A stretch of 64,000 nt of DNA. Source: Alphaproteobacteria bacterium (GTDB lineage Bacteria; Pseudomonadota; Alphaproteobacteria; CACIAM-22H2). This document shows, piece after piece, positions 28,799-36,826 of the stretch. The stretch spans positions 777,118 to 841,117 of the forward strand of contig JAFKFM010000006.1 in assembly GCA_017308135.1 (NCBI GenBank), read 5' to 3'. The notes beneath the pieces are model-generated. The model did no database searches, was not told the DNA's origin, and saw only the letters and a program-made list of their open reading frames with translations. Positions within the stretch are counted from its first letter, which is position 1. The number at the start of each line of letters is the position of its first letter. The position numbers were made by a program, and so were the translations under genes.

Positions 28799-29350
28799 AT
28801 GAAAAAGATCCGGACGCCCGCCCGCAAGGCGGGCGTTCGCGTTTCGGCGCCACGGCGGATCGATACGGGCTTTGCGCCCATTCTGGGGCCGAAGCCGCAA
28901 TTCCTGATTCTCGGCTCGCTGCCGAGCCAAGCCTCGCTCGCCGCCGCGCAGTATTACGCGCATAAGCGCAACGCCTTCTGGCCGATGCTGGGCGCGATCC
29001 TGGGCTTCGACGCCGCCTTGCCTTATGCCGCGCGCGTCGAGAAGTTGAAGGACGCGCATATCGCCGTGTGGGATGTCTGCGCGGCCGCCCATCGCCCCGG
29101 CTCGCTCGACAGCGACATCGCGCCCGATACGGTCACGCCCAACGATTTCGCCGCGTTGTTCGCCCGCCATCCGACGATCGAAGCCGTGCTGCTCAATGGC
29201 GGCACGGCGGCCGATCTGTTCCGCACGCGCGTGGTGCCCGCGCTGGCGGCGTGCCCCCAATGGCATCGCCTGCCGTCGACCAGCCCCGCCCATGCGGGCA
29301 TGAATTTCGACGACAAACGCGCGCGTTGGGCGGCGGCGTTGGGGCGTTAG
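28799..29350 (+). CDS. DNA-deoxyinosine (uracil-type) glycosylase family protein
   Basis: A 183-residue member of the uracil-DNA-glycosylase superfamily, of the hypoxanthine-DNA-glycosylase type. Diagnostic blocks are LILGSLPSQASL (about 36-47), YYAHKRNAFWPML with the substrate-recognition Asn, WDVCAAAHRPGSLDSDI, and the C-terminal LPSTSPAHA. It should excise deaminated bases, hypoxanthine in particular. The only start consistent with the conserved core is ATG 28799, which has a poor ribosome site. A hairpin lies inside its first codons. It overlaps the convergent DUF1194 gene by 4 bp. Confidence 0.88.
   Translation: MKKIRTPARKAGVRVSAPRRIDTGFAPILGPKPQFLILGSLPSQASLAAAQYYAHKRNAFWPMLGAILGFDAALPYAARVEKLKDAHIAVWDVCAAAHRPGSLDSDIAPDTVTPNDFAALFARHPTIEAVLLNGGTAADLFRTRVVPALAACPQWHRLPSTSPAHAGMNFDDKRARWAAALGR
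28814..28836 (+). other. Hairpin at the atpC/glycosylase junction
   Basis: Perfect 8-bp arms ACGCCCGC (28814-28821) and GCGGGCGT (28829-28836) enclose a 7-base loop; the following bases (TCGCGTTTCGG) are only partly T-rich. It starts 30 bp after the atpC stop but inside the glycosylase reading frame. It looks like a weak or decayed terminator of the atp operon that has become coding. Confidence 0.45.
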
Positions 29351-30054
29351 GCGACTTCCATCGCGATCTTATTGGCGATGGCGGGGCCGAAATCGGCGAA
29401 ACGCCTTGCGGGCAAAACGAAGGCGCCGGGCCCGCCGATCACCTCGGCGCGGAAATAGCGGTCGAGCGTGGCGTGGTCGCTCAAAATCGCCAGGGCGTTG
29501 ATGCCGATTCCCACCGCGACGGCGTCGTCGCGTGCATAGCGCGGAAAGCGGCCTTGGTTGTTCATGCCGTCGCCCGAAACGTCGATCACCCGCCGCTCGG
29601 CCAGGAAGGGGATGCGTTCCAGCATCCGCCGCCCGTGATCGATCGCCGCCCCGATCGAGGTCGCGTCGTCGTCGATCAGCCGCTCCAGGCCGGCCAGCGT
29701 CGCGGCGAAGCGGGCGAAAGCGGGTTTACCGTCCAGAAGCGTCCAAGGTGTGGCCTCCTTCTGGGCGAACTGGCCACCCCAATGGGTCATGATCACCGCG
29801 ATGGCCCCGTGCCGGCCGCTCAACGCCGCGCGCTGGACCCGGTCGGTGCGGAACGCATCGGCATAGCCTTGCGCCTGAAGCCGGTATTCGCCGTCGTCGA
29901 TCGAGCGCGAGCAATCGACCGCCAGAACCAGGGCGACATCGACCCGTCTGGGGGCGGGGTTCTGGGCAAGAACCGGAAACGACAGGGCGGCCGCGCCCAG
30001 GGCCAGGCCCCGGACGATGTTCCGGCGCGAGACCCTGGGGGGTGTCGTCGTCAC
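29347..30054 (-). CDS. Tat-exported DUF1194 (VWA-like) protein
   Basis: A protein of about 235 residues. The N-terminus has a twin-arginine signal (SRRNIVRG, then a hydrophobic stretch ending VLAQ). The mature part resembles a von Willebrand A domain, with the metal-binding DxSxS seen as Asp47-C-S-R-S and later conserved DVSGDG. This is DUF1194, a periplasmic family of unknown function. The frame runs further upstream, but GTG 30054 follows an AAGG ribosome site and sets the signal peptide at a normal distance. It is divergent from the glycan operon. Confidence 0.87.
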   Translation of the reverse strand: MTTTPPRVSRRNIVRGLALGAAALSFPVLAQNPAPRRVDVALVLAVDCSRSIDDGEYRLQAQGYADAFRTDRVQRAALSGRHGAIAVIMTHWGGQFAQKEATPWTLLDGKPAFARFAATLAGLERLIDDDATSIGAAIDHGRRMLERIPFLAERRVIDVSGDGMNNQGRFPRYARDDAVAVGIGINALAILSDHATLDRYFRAEVIGGPGAFVLPARRFADFGPAIANKIAMEVA

Positions 30055-30193
30055 GTGGAACCGCCTTCCGTTCGCCCATGATGGGGGCGGGACGGGCTTT
30101 CCTGTCAAGGCGGGCTCCATTTGCCCCGGCGCCTGGAATTTGCGAAGAACACCGGACGTTTAAGCTATCCACAGTCCGGCCAGGGCCAAACCC

Positions 30194-31357
30194 ATTCGCA
30201 TCGTCCACGTCATCGCTTCGATCGCCGCACGCACCGGCGGCCCCGCCAAGGCCGTGCTGGACATGGCGCGTGCCGTCGCGGCGCGTGGGCATACGGTCGA
30301 AATCCAAACGACCGATCGCGCGATGACCGATGCGGAGAAGGCGCTTCACGCGAGCCCCGTCGTCGATCGCGGTGTGACCATCCATGTTCACAAGCAGGGC
30401 GTGCCCGCCACGCTCGCCGTCTCATGGCCGTTGGCGCGAGCGTTGGACAAGGCGATCCCGGCCGCCGACGTGGTGCATATCCACTCGCTGTATCTTTTCC
30501 ATGTCTGGTACGCGGCGCGTGTGGCGCGCAAAGCGGGCAAGCCGTATCTCCTGCGCCCGCACGGCACGCTCGATCCGTTTTTGTGGAAGCGTCATCGCCT
30601 GCGCAAATCGGTGATCGAGCTCGCTTTCCAAGATCGCGTCATCGACCACGCCGCCGCGCTGCATTGGACGGCGGCCGAGGAAATGGAACTCGCCGCACCC
30701 TATTCGCGCGGGGCCAAGGGCTTCGTCGTGCCCAACGGCATCGATATCGGCGACTACGCCGATTTGCCCGCGCCGGGCGAGTTTTTCGCCAAGCACCCGG
30801 AACTCGCCGGCACGAAGCCGGTGCTGTTCCTGTCGCGGCTCAATTTCAAAAAGGGTCTCGACGTTCTGATCCCGGCGTTCCGCAAGGCGCTTGATGCCGA
30901 TCCCGCGTTACGTCTGGTGATCGCCGGGCCCGATGACGGTTACGAGGCCCAAGCGCGCGCGCTGGTGGCGCAGCACAAACTCGATGACGCGACGACATGG
31001 CTCGGTATGCTCACGGGCCGCGACAAGCTCGCCGCTTTCGTCGATTGCGCGCTGTTCGCCTTGCCGTCGTGGTCGGAGAATTTCGGCATCGCGATCGTCG
31101 AAGCGATGGCCTGCGGTGCCCCCGTCGTGATTTCCGATCGCGTCAATATCTGGCGCGAGATCGAAGGCGCCGGCGCCGGGCTCGTCTCGCCGCCGGAGAT
31201 CGACACGCTCGCCGCGCATATTCTATTGCTCGCCAACGATCCCGCACGCGCCAGGCGCATGGGGGCGGCGGGCCGCAAACTCGCGACCGACCGCTACGAT
31301 TGGGCGAAGATCGGCGCGCAACTCGAAACCCTCTATCGGGAGATCGCGGGCGCATGA
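30194..31357 (+). CDS. Glycosyltransferase family 4 (GT-B), possible ATT start
   Basis: About 387 residues if translation begins at ATT 30194, or 367 from the first canonical start, GTG 30254. The conserved GT4 N-terminus (IVHVIASIAARTGGPAK, the sugar-acceptor loop) lies wholly upstream of GTG 30254, and no in-frame ATG, GTG or TTG exists between the stop at 30161 and that GTG. An AGGG motif at 30182-30185 lies 8 bases before the ATT. The C-terminal half has the donor-binding LSRLNFKKGLDVLIPAF and SENFGIAIVEAMACGAPVV with the E-x7-E pair. It transfers a sugar in cell-envelope glycan synthesis. It overlaps the next gene by 4 bp. Confidence 0.85.
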   Translation: MRIVHVIASIAARTGGPAKAVLDMARAVAARGHTVEIQTTDRAMTDAEKALHASPVVDRGVTIHVHKQGVPATLAVSWPLARALDKAIPAADVVHIHSLYLFHVWYAARVARKAGKPYLLRPHGTLDPFLWKRHRLRKSVIELAFQDRVIDHAAALHWTAAEEMELAAPYSRGAKGFVVPNGIDIGDYADLPAPGEFFAKHPELAGTKPVLFLSRLNFKKGLDVLIPAFRKALDADPALRLVIAGPDDGYEAQARALVAQHKLDDATTWLGMLTGRDKLAAFVDCALFALPSWSENFGIAIVEAMACGAPVVISDRVNIWREIEGAGAGLVSPPEIDTLAAHILLLANDPARARRMGAAGRKLATDRYDWAKIGAQLETLYREIAGA

Positions 31358-32190
31358 CCCCCGTCTCGGTCGTCATTCTGACGTTCAACTCCGAAGCCAC
31401 GATCGGCGCCACGCTTCAATCGCTGGCGGGCCTGACGACCGACGTGCATGTCGTCGACTCGGGCTCGACCGACAACACGCACGACATCGTCGCCGCGTCG
31501 GGCGCGCAGCTCGTCCATCACCCGTTCGAGAATTACGGCTCGCAGCGCAATTGGGCGATCGCGAATTTGCCGTTGCGCCATGAATGGCAGTTGCATCTCG
31601 ACGCCGACGAACGTTTGACGCCCGAATTGAAGGCCGAAATCGCCACGCTGCTGGCGGAACCCGTCGATCCCGCGATTTCGGGTTTCTACGTGCCGCGCCT
31701 CGTGCATTTCCATGAGAAGCCGCTGCGCCATGGCGGCATGTACCCGATCTATCACATGCGGCTGTTCCGCACCGGCAAGGGCCGTTGCGAGGATCGCAAA
31801 TATGACCAGCATTTTTTCGTCGAGGGCGGCACGCGTAATCTTACGCACCCGATGATCGACGATATCCGCCTGTCGCTGACCGAATGGACGGCGCGGCATA
31901 ATCGCTGGGCGGACGCGGAAGTCGACGAGATCCTCAATCCCGGCGGCGACGGCGTGATTCAAGCCGGCTCCGGCGATCCGGTCGCGGAAAAGCGCCGCGC
32001 GCGCGGCTGGTATTATCGCGCGCCCTTGTTCCTGCGCGCCTTCCTGCTGTTCTTCTATCGTTACATCGTGAAGCTCGGCTTCCTCGACGGCAAGGAAGGG
32101 CTGATTTTCTACGTGCTGCAAACCCTGTGGTTCCGCTTCCTGATCGACGCGAAGCTCTATGAGCGGCGCAAAGCGATGAGCCGCAAATGA
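31354..32190 (+). CDS. Glycosyltransferase family 2 (WaaE/KdtX-like)
   Basis: A 278-residue inverting transferase. The GT-A core shows VVILTFNSE, VDSGSTDNT (the UDP-binding Asp in DSGSTD, 35-40) and LDADE (83-86), the metal site. The C-terminal part has a hydrophobic stretch (about 225-270) with aromatic residues, which suggests membrane attachment. The sequence style is that of WaaE/KdtX enzymes that add glucose to heptose in the LPS core. It starts in ATGA overlap with the upstream GT4 gene and ends in ATGA overlap with the methyltransferase gene. Confidence 0.9.
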   Translation: MTPVSVVILTFNSEATIGATLQSLAGLTTDVHVVDSGSTDNTHDIVAASGAQLVHHPFENYGSQRNWAIANLPLRHEWQLHLDADERLTPELKAEIATLLAEPVDPAISGFYVPRLVHFHEKPLRHGGMYPIYHMRLFRTGKGRCEDRKYDQHFFVEGGTRNLTHPMIDDIRLSLTEWTARHNRWADAEVDEILNPGGDGVIQAGSGDPVAEKRRARGWYYRAPLFLRAFLLFFYRYIVKLGFLDGKEGLIFYVLQTLWFRFLIDAKLYERRKAMSRK

Positions 32191-33119
32191 GCGAGCCTTG
32201 CCTGTTCTGCGGCGGCGCGACGCGCCCCTATCTCGACGACGTGGTCGATAATCGCTTCGGCGCGCCGGGCGTGTGGCATATCCGGGCGTGCGATGCCTGC
32301 GGCGGCCGGCAGACGAGCCCGCGCCCGGACGGCGCGACGCTCAAGCGGCTTTACGAAGCGCATTACAATTACGGCGGCAAAACCGACGGCAACTACGCGT
32401 CCGCGCGCGAGAAATTCTTGTTCTCGCCGTTCTACAAATTGTTGCTCGCGATCGACGGCGATATCTCGTTCCATGGGCGCATGGGAACGGGCCGTCTTCT
32501 CGATATCGGCTGCAACGAAGGGCGCGGCTTGGCGCTCTACACGCGCAACGGTTTCGCGGCCGAAGGGTTGGAGCTGAATTCCAACGCCGCTACCGTTGCG
32601 CGCGCGCGCGGCTTCACGGTGCACGAGAAGCTGGTCGAGGACTTCGCGCCGGCCGAGAAATACGACGTGGCTGTGCTGTCGAACGTGCTCGAGCACACGC
32701 TCGACCCGCGCGATGCGCTCAAACACGTGAAGCGCATCTTGAAGCCGGGCGGGCAGGTGTGGATCAGCCTGCCGAATGTCGATTCCGCGCTGGCCGAACG
32801 CTACGGCCGCGATTGGGTGAATTGGCACGTGCCCTTCCATATCGTGCACTTCTCCGAAAGCCGGTTGCGCCGCCTGCTGACCGAAACCGGATTTGAGGTC
32901 GTGGAGAGCAAAGCGATCACGCCCGCTTTGTGGGTCGCGCAAAGCTGGATCGCGCATCGCTGGCGCAAGAACTTGACCGATGTCGTGCGCTTGCAGCGCA
33001 AGGCGCCGCTGGTCGCGGGGGCGATGCTGATCGCGCGCTTCGTGCTGTTCCCGCTGCTGTGGCATTGGAACCGCACCGGGCGCGGCGATTGCCTAATCTT
33101 CCGCGCGAAGGCCGTTTGA
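32187..33119 (+). CDS. SAM-dependent methyltransferase with N-terminal zinc ribbon
   Basis: A 310-residue class I methyltransferase. The N-terminus has a four-cysteine ribbon (Cys5/Cys8 and Cys35/Cys38). SAM motif I is LLDIGCNEGRG (about 104-114), and the later VLSNVLEHTLDP and LKPGGQVWISLPN complete the Methyltransf_23 type fold. The C-terminus has a hydrophobic region (about 278-295) that could bind the membrane. Such proteins are common in O-antigen and core operons and methylate sugars or lipid-linked intermediates. The position between glycosyltransferases, with 4-bp and 3-bp overlaps, supports that role. Exact acceptor unknown. Confidence 0.88.
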   Translation: MSEPCLFCGGATRPYLDDVVDNRFGAPGVWHIRACDACGGRQTSPRPDGATLKRLYEAHYNYGGKTDGNYASAREKFLFSPFYKLLLAIDGDISFHGRMGTGRLLDIGCNEGRGLALYTRNGFAAEGLELNSNAATVARARGFTVHEKLVEDFAPAEKYDVAVLSNVLEHTLDPRDALKHVKRILKPGGQVWISLPNVDSALAERYGRDWVNWHVPFHIVHFSESRLRRLLTETGFEVVESKAITPALWVAQSWIAHRWRKNLTDVVRLQRKAPLVAGAMLIARFVLFPLLWHWNRTGRGDCLIFRAKAV

Positions 33120-34297
33120 TGCGCGTCTATGTCTACGACTATCCCGGTCACGCCTTTCCCGTGCAGTTGTCGCGGGCTTTGGCGTCGCGCGGGCACGCGG
33201 TGCGCCATGTCTGCTTCAAAGCGTTCCAGGCGCCCAAGGGCCCGCTGGAACGGCGCGACGACGATCCGGCGAATTTCGAGCTTGGTTTCACCGAGTTGGA
33301 CGAACCGTTCGAGAAGCATTCCTTCGTCAAGCGTTGGGCGCAGGAACGCCGCCTCGGTGCGCTGGTGCGCGAAGATATCCGGCGCTGGAAGCCCGATGCG
33401 GTGCTCGCGGGCAATGCGCCGCTCGATCCGCAAGCCGGCGCCTTCGCCGGTGCGCGCGATGTGGGGGCGGGCTTCGTCTATTGGCTGCAAGACCTCGTCG
33501 GCATCGCGATCCGCAAAATCCTCAGCCGCAAAATCCCGGTCGCGGGCAATGCGGTCGGCCTCTATTACGAGGCGATGGAGGCGCGCTTGCTGCGCCGGTC
33601 CGACGCGGTCGTGTCGATCACCGCGGATTTCGAGCCGCTGCTGAAATCCTGGCAGGTGCAGAACGTTCACACGATCGAGAATTGGGCCGCGCGCGAAGAC
33701 ATTAAAATCGCGCCGCGCGACAATGCGTTCGCGCGCGAACAGGGTTTGGTCGGTAAGACCGTGTTTCTCTACTCCGGCACGCTGGGCATGAAGCACGATC
33801 CGAGCCTGCTGCGCGATCTGGCCCTGCACTTGCCCGAGGCGATCATGCTGGTGATTTCCGAAGGGCCGGGGGCGGATTGGTTGAAGGCGCAGAACTTTGC
33901 CAATCTGCGCGTGCTGCCGTTCCAACCCTTCGCGCGTCTGGGCGAAACGCTGGCGAGTGCGGACGTGCTGGTCGCAGTGCTGGAACCCGATGCCGGCATC
34001 TTCTCCGTGCCGTCAAAGGTGCTGACCTATCTTTGCGCCGGACGGCCCATTCTGGCGGCGATTCCGCCCGAGAACCTGTCGGCGCGCATCCTGGTGCGCG
34101 AAGGGGCGGGGCTGGTCGCCAACCCGGCCGATCGGGCGGCATTCCTGGACGGTGCCAAGTCCTTGGCCGCGAACCCGGAAACGCGGGCGGCGATGGGCGC
34201 CAAAGCGCTGGACTACGCGCGGCGAACCTTCGATATTGCGACGATATCCGCCCGATTCGAGGCGATTTTGAAGGGTGTGGTTCGCGCCAAGCCATGA
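33119..34297 (+). CDS. Glycosyltransferase family 4 (WbuB-like)
   Basis: A 392-residue GT-B enzyme. The N-terminus MRVYVYDYPGHAFPVQLSRALASRGH and the donor-binding half (VFLYSGTLGMKHDPSLL; EPDAGIFSVPSKVLTYLCAGRPIL) fit the WbuB/WcaI group used in capsule, colanic acid or O-antigen synthesis. The reading frame extends upstream, but ATG 33119, overlapping the methyltransferase stop as TGATG, gives the conserved N-terminus. It overlaps gmhA by 4 bp. Confidence 0.9.
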   Translation: MRVYVYDYPGHAFPVQLSRALASRGHAVRHVCFKAFQAPKGPLERRDDDPANFELGFTELDEPFEKHSFVKRWAQERRLGALVREDIRRWKPDAVLAGNAPLDPQAGAFAGARDVGAGFVYWLQDLVGIAIRKILSRKIPVAGNAVGLYYEAMEARLLRRSDAVVSITADFEPLLKSWQVQNVHTIENWAAREDIKIAPRDNAFAREQGLVGKTVFLYSGTLGMKHDPSLLRDLALHLPEAIMLVISEGPGADWLKAQNFANLRVLPFQPFARLGETLASADVLVAVLEPDAGIFSVPSKVLTYLCAGRPILAAIPPENLSARILVREGAGLVANPADRAAFLDGAKSLAANPETRAAMGAKALDYARRTFDIATISARFEAILKGVVRAKP

Positions 34298-34914
34298 CCG
34301 GTTTCGATCCCAAAAGCTTCTATCAATCGGAATTCGTCGAGCATCGCGCCGTCGCGGAAGCGACGCATCGCGCGCTGGAGGAATCCTTCGTCCGCCTGCT
34401 CGCGCAATCGGTCGCGACGATCCGCAACGGCGGCAAGATCCTGTTTTGCGGCAACGGGGGCTCGGCGTCGGATGCGCAACATTTGGCGACCGAACTGACC
34501 GTCCGCTACGTCAAGAACCGCCCGGCCATCGCCGCGATCGCGCTGACGACCGATACCTCGGCGCTGACCGCGATCGGCAACGATATCGGGTTCGAATATC
34601 TGTTTTCGCGCCAGGTCGAAGCGATCGGCAAGCAAGGCGATCTGCTGATCGGCATCTCGACCTCGGGCAATTCGCCCAATGTGATCGAAGCGTTCAAGAT
34701 CGCGCGCAAGATGGGCATCACCTCGGTGCTGTTCGGCGGCAAGGGCGGCGGCCCGGCGCTGCAACATGCCGATATCGCCTTGATCGTGCCGTCGAACACC
34801 ACGGGCCGCATTCAGGAAATGCACATCACGCTCGGCCAGATGCTGTGCGGCGGCTTGGAATTGGCGCTGGGCATCGCCGACGGCCCCGCCACGCATCAGT
34901 CGCATTCGTCGTGA
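34294..34914 (+). CDS. gmhA: Sedoheptulose-7-phosphate isomerase (SIS domain)
   Basis: A 206-residue isomerase that makes D-glycero-D-manno-heptose 7-phosphate, the first step to ADP-heptose. The SIS-domain motif CGNGGSASDAQHLATEL carries the zinc ligands His63 and Glu67; STSGNS (122-127) binds phosphate; and RIQEMHI supplies Gln174 and His177. These residues match GmhA rather than the regulator-type SIS proteins. It is followed in GTGA overlap by hldE, the next enzyme of the same pathway. gmhB and hldD are not in this window. Confidence 0.94.
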   Translation: MTGFDPKSFYQSEFVEHRAVAEATHRALEESFVRLLAQSVATIRNGGKILFCGNGGSASDAQHLATELTVRYVKNRPAIAAIALTTDTSALTAIGNDIGFEYLFSRQVEAIGKQGDLLIGISTSGNSPNVIEAFKIARKMGITSVLFGGKGGGPALQHADIALIVPSNTTGRIQEMHITLGQMLCGGLELALGIADGPATHQSHSS

Positions 34915-36374
34915 CCGCGAACGCCGATCTCGCCGCCCTGGTGCCCAAGCTGAAGGGTGCCCGCGTCGTTTGCGTGGGCGACGTGATGCTCGACCGTTTC
35001 ATCTACGGCTCGGCCGATCGCATTTCGCCCGAAGCGCCAATCCCTGTGCTGCGCATCGAACGCGAAGTCGCGATGCTGGGCGGGGCGGGCAATGTCGTGC
35101 GCAATATCGCTGGGTTGGGCGGCTTGCCCGAATTCGTGTCGGTCGTCGGCCAGGATCCGGCCGGGCGCGAAATTATGTCGCTGGTCGGCGCGATCGAGGG
35201 CGTGGAACCCCATCTGCTGAACGAGCGCGGCCGCGTGACCACGATCAAAACGCGCTTCGTCGCCGGACACCAACAGATGTTGCGTGCCGATCAGGAAACC
35301 GCCGCCCCGATCAACGATTCGACGGCCGAGGACGCGGCGCGGCTGGTTTGCCAGGCGCTGAAGGAATGCCCCGTCGTCGCGATTTCCGATTATGCCAAGG
35401 GCGTGCTCGTGCCGCGCGCGGTGCAAACGATCATCGCGGCCGCGCGCAAGGCCAAGCGCGTGTCGATCGTCGATCCCAAGGGCCGCGACTATACGCGCTA
35501 CAAGGGGGCGACGATCCTGACCCCCAACCGGCGCGAACTCGCCGACGCGACGGGCCTGCCCTGCGACGACGACGCCCAGGTCGAACGCGCGGCCAAGAAA
35601 ATCATCAAGACCGCCGAATGCGATTACGTGCTGGTGACGCGCGGCGCCGAAGGCATGAGCCTGATCCCCGCGCGCGGCAAGGTGCATCATCTGCCGGCCT
35701 TGGCGCGCGAGGTCTACGACGTGTCGGGGGCGGGCGACACGGTCGTTGCGACACTCGCGACCGGAATCGCGGCGGGCCTGACACCGCTCGAAGCCGCGCG
35801 CCTCGCCTCGGTCGCGGCGTCGGTCGTGGTCGCGAAAGTCGGCACGGCGGTCGCGTATGGCGCCGATCTGGTGCGCGAGTTGCGCCACGACGATCTTGCC
35901 AGCGGCGAAAGCAAACTCGCGACGTTGGATCAAGCGCAGGACCAGGCCGAACGCTGGCGCCGCCAGGGCTTGAAGGTCGGCTTCACCAACGGGTGTTTCG
36001 ATCTGCTGCACCCCGGCCATGTGTCGCTGATCGGCCAGGCGCGCGCCGCCTGCGACAAGCTGATCGTCGGCCTGAACGCGGATTCGTCGGTGAAGCGCTT
36101 GAAGGGTCCGACGCGGCCCGTGCAAACCGAAGCCGCGCGCGCCGCCGTGCTCGCGTCGCTCGGCAACGTGGATCTCGTCGCGATCTTCGCCGAAGACACG
36201 CCGATGGAGTTGATCAAGGCGATCCGCCCCGACGTGCTGGTGAAGGGGGCCGACTACACCAAGGACAAGGTGGTCGGTGCGACCGAGGTCGAAAGCTGGG
36301 GCGGGCGCGTCGTGCTCGCCCGGCTGATCGAAGGCCAGAGTACGACCAACACCCTTAAAAAAATCGCGCGCTAA
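34911..36374 (+). CDS. hldE: Bifunctional heptose-7-P kinase / heptose-1-P adenylyltransferase
   Basis: A 487-residue two-domain enzyme. The N-terminal PfkB/ribokinase domain (about 1-320) shows VVCVGDVMLDRFIYG, GGAGNVVRNIAGLGG and the catalytic SGAGDTVVATLA. The C-terminal nucleotidyltransferase domain (about 350-487) shows FTNGCFDLLHPGH with the HxGH motif, and ends GQSTTNTLKKIAR. It phosphorylates heptose-7-phosphate at C1 and later makes ADP-heptose. GTG 34911 overlaps the gmhA stop. It ends the glycan operon and overlaps the convergent mmcB gene by 4 bp. Confidence 0.96.
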   Translation: MTANADLAALVPKLKGARVVCVGDVMLDRFIYGSADRISPEAPIPVLRIEREVAMLGGAGNVVRNIAGLGGLPEFVSVVGQDPAGREIMSLVGAIEGVEPHLLNERGRVTTIKTRFVAGHQQMLRADQETAAPINDSTAEDAARLVCQALKECPVVAISDYAKGVLVPRAVQTIIAAARKAKRVSIVDPKGRDYTRYKGATILTPNRRELADATGLPCDDDAQVERAAKKIIKTAECDYVLVTRGAEGMSLIPARGKVHHLPALAREVYDVSGAGDTVVATLATGIAAGLTPLEAARLASVAASVVVAKVGTAVAYGADLVRELRHDDLASGESKLATLDQAQDQAERWRRQGLKVGFTNGCFDLLHPGHVSLIGQARAACDKLIVGLNADSSVKRLKGPTRPVQTEAARAAVLASLGNVDLVAIFAEDTPMELIKAIRPDVLVKGADYTKDKVVGATEVESWGGRVVLARLIEGQSTTNTLKKIAR

Positions 36375-36826
36375 ACGCCCGGGTCGAGAACCCGGCGCAA
36401 GCGGTCGGCGGCAAGGCGCGCGAAGCGCAAGGTCAGCGCCTTGCGCCGTGCCGCCGGCATTTTCTCGGTCGCCTGCAACGGCCGGCGCAACGCGGCGTCA
36501 TAGGCGTCGGCGACGTAAAGCCCCGGTTCGGGCGGCAGCAGATCGAACGGAAAATCCTCGGCGACCGCGAAGGCGAACAGGTCGCACCATTCGAGATATT
36601 CCGGCCATTTGCGGTCGGTGCGGAAATCCTGCGCCGAGGATTTGATCTCGATCAGCAGGAAGCGCCCGTCGTCGGACAGCGCCATCAGATCGGCGCGCCG
36701 TCCGCTTGCCAGCGGAAATTCCGCGAGGCTGGTCCAGCCTTCGCGGCCCAACGCGCGGGCAAGGCCGCGCGCGATACGCCGGGCGAGGAGTTCGTCGTCG
36801 GTGGGCGGAAGTTCGGACGCGCTCAC
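36371..36826 (-). CDS. mmcB: MmcB family DNA repair nuclease
   Basis: A 151-residue PD-(D/E)xK-type protein. The nuclease core is visible as Asp46 (RRADLMAL), Glu60-x-Lys62 (LLIEIKSS) and the following DFRTDRKWPEYLEWCDLFAFAV. MmcB was described in Caulobacter as a damage-inducible repair protein. The frame extends upstream through the neighbouring gene, but GTG 36826, overlapping that gene's stop as GTGA, is the natural start. This makes it the distal gene of a two-gene unit with the 588-residue protein. Confidence 0.88.
   Translation of the reverse strand: MSASELPPTDDELLARRIARGLARALGREGWTSLAEFPLASGRRADLMALSDDGRFLLIEIKSSAQDFRTDRKWPEYLEWCDLFAFAVAEDFPFDLLPPEPGLYVADAYDAALRRPLQATEKMPAARRKALTLRFARLAADRLRRVLDPGV

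Noticed and set aside
30121..30894. A frameshifted start for the first glycosyltransferase at TTG 30121
   Set aside because: That frame does not encode the GT4 N-terminus; the correct frame already covers it from 30164, so no shift is needed.
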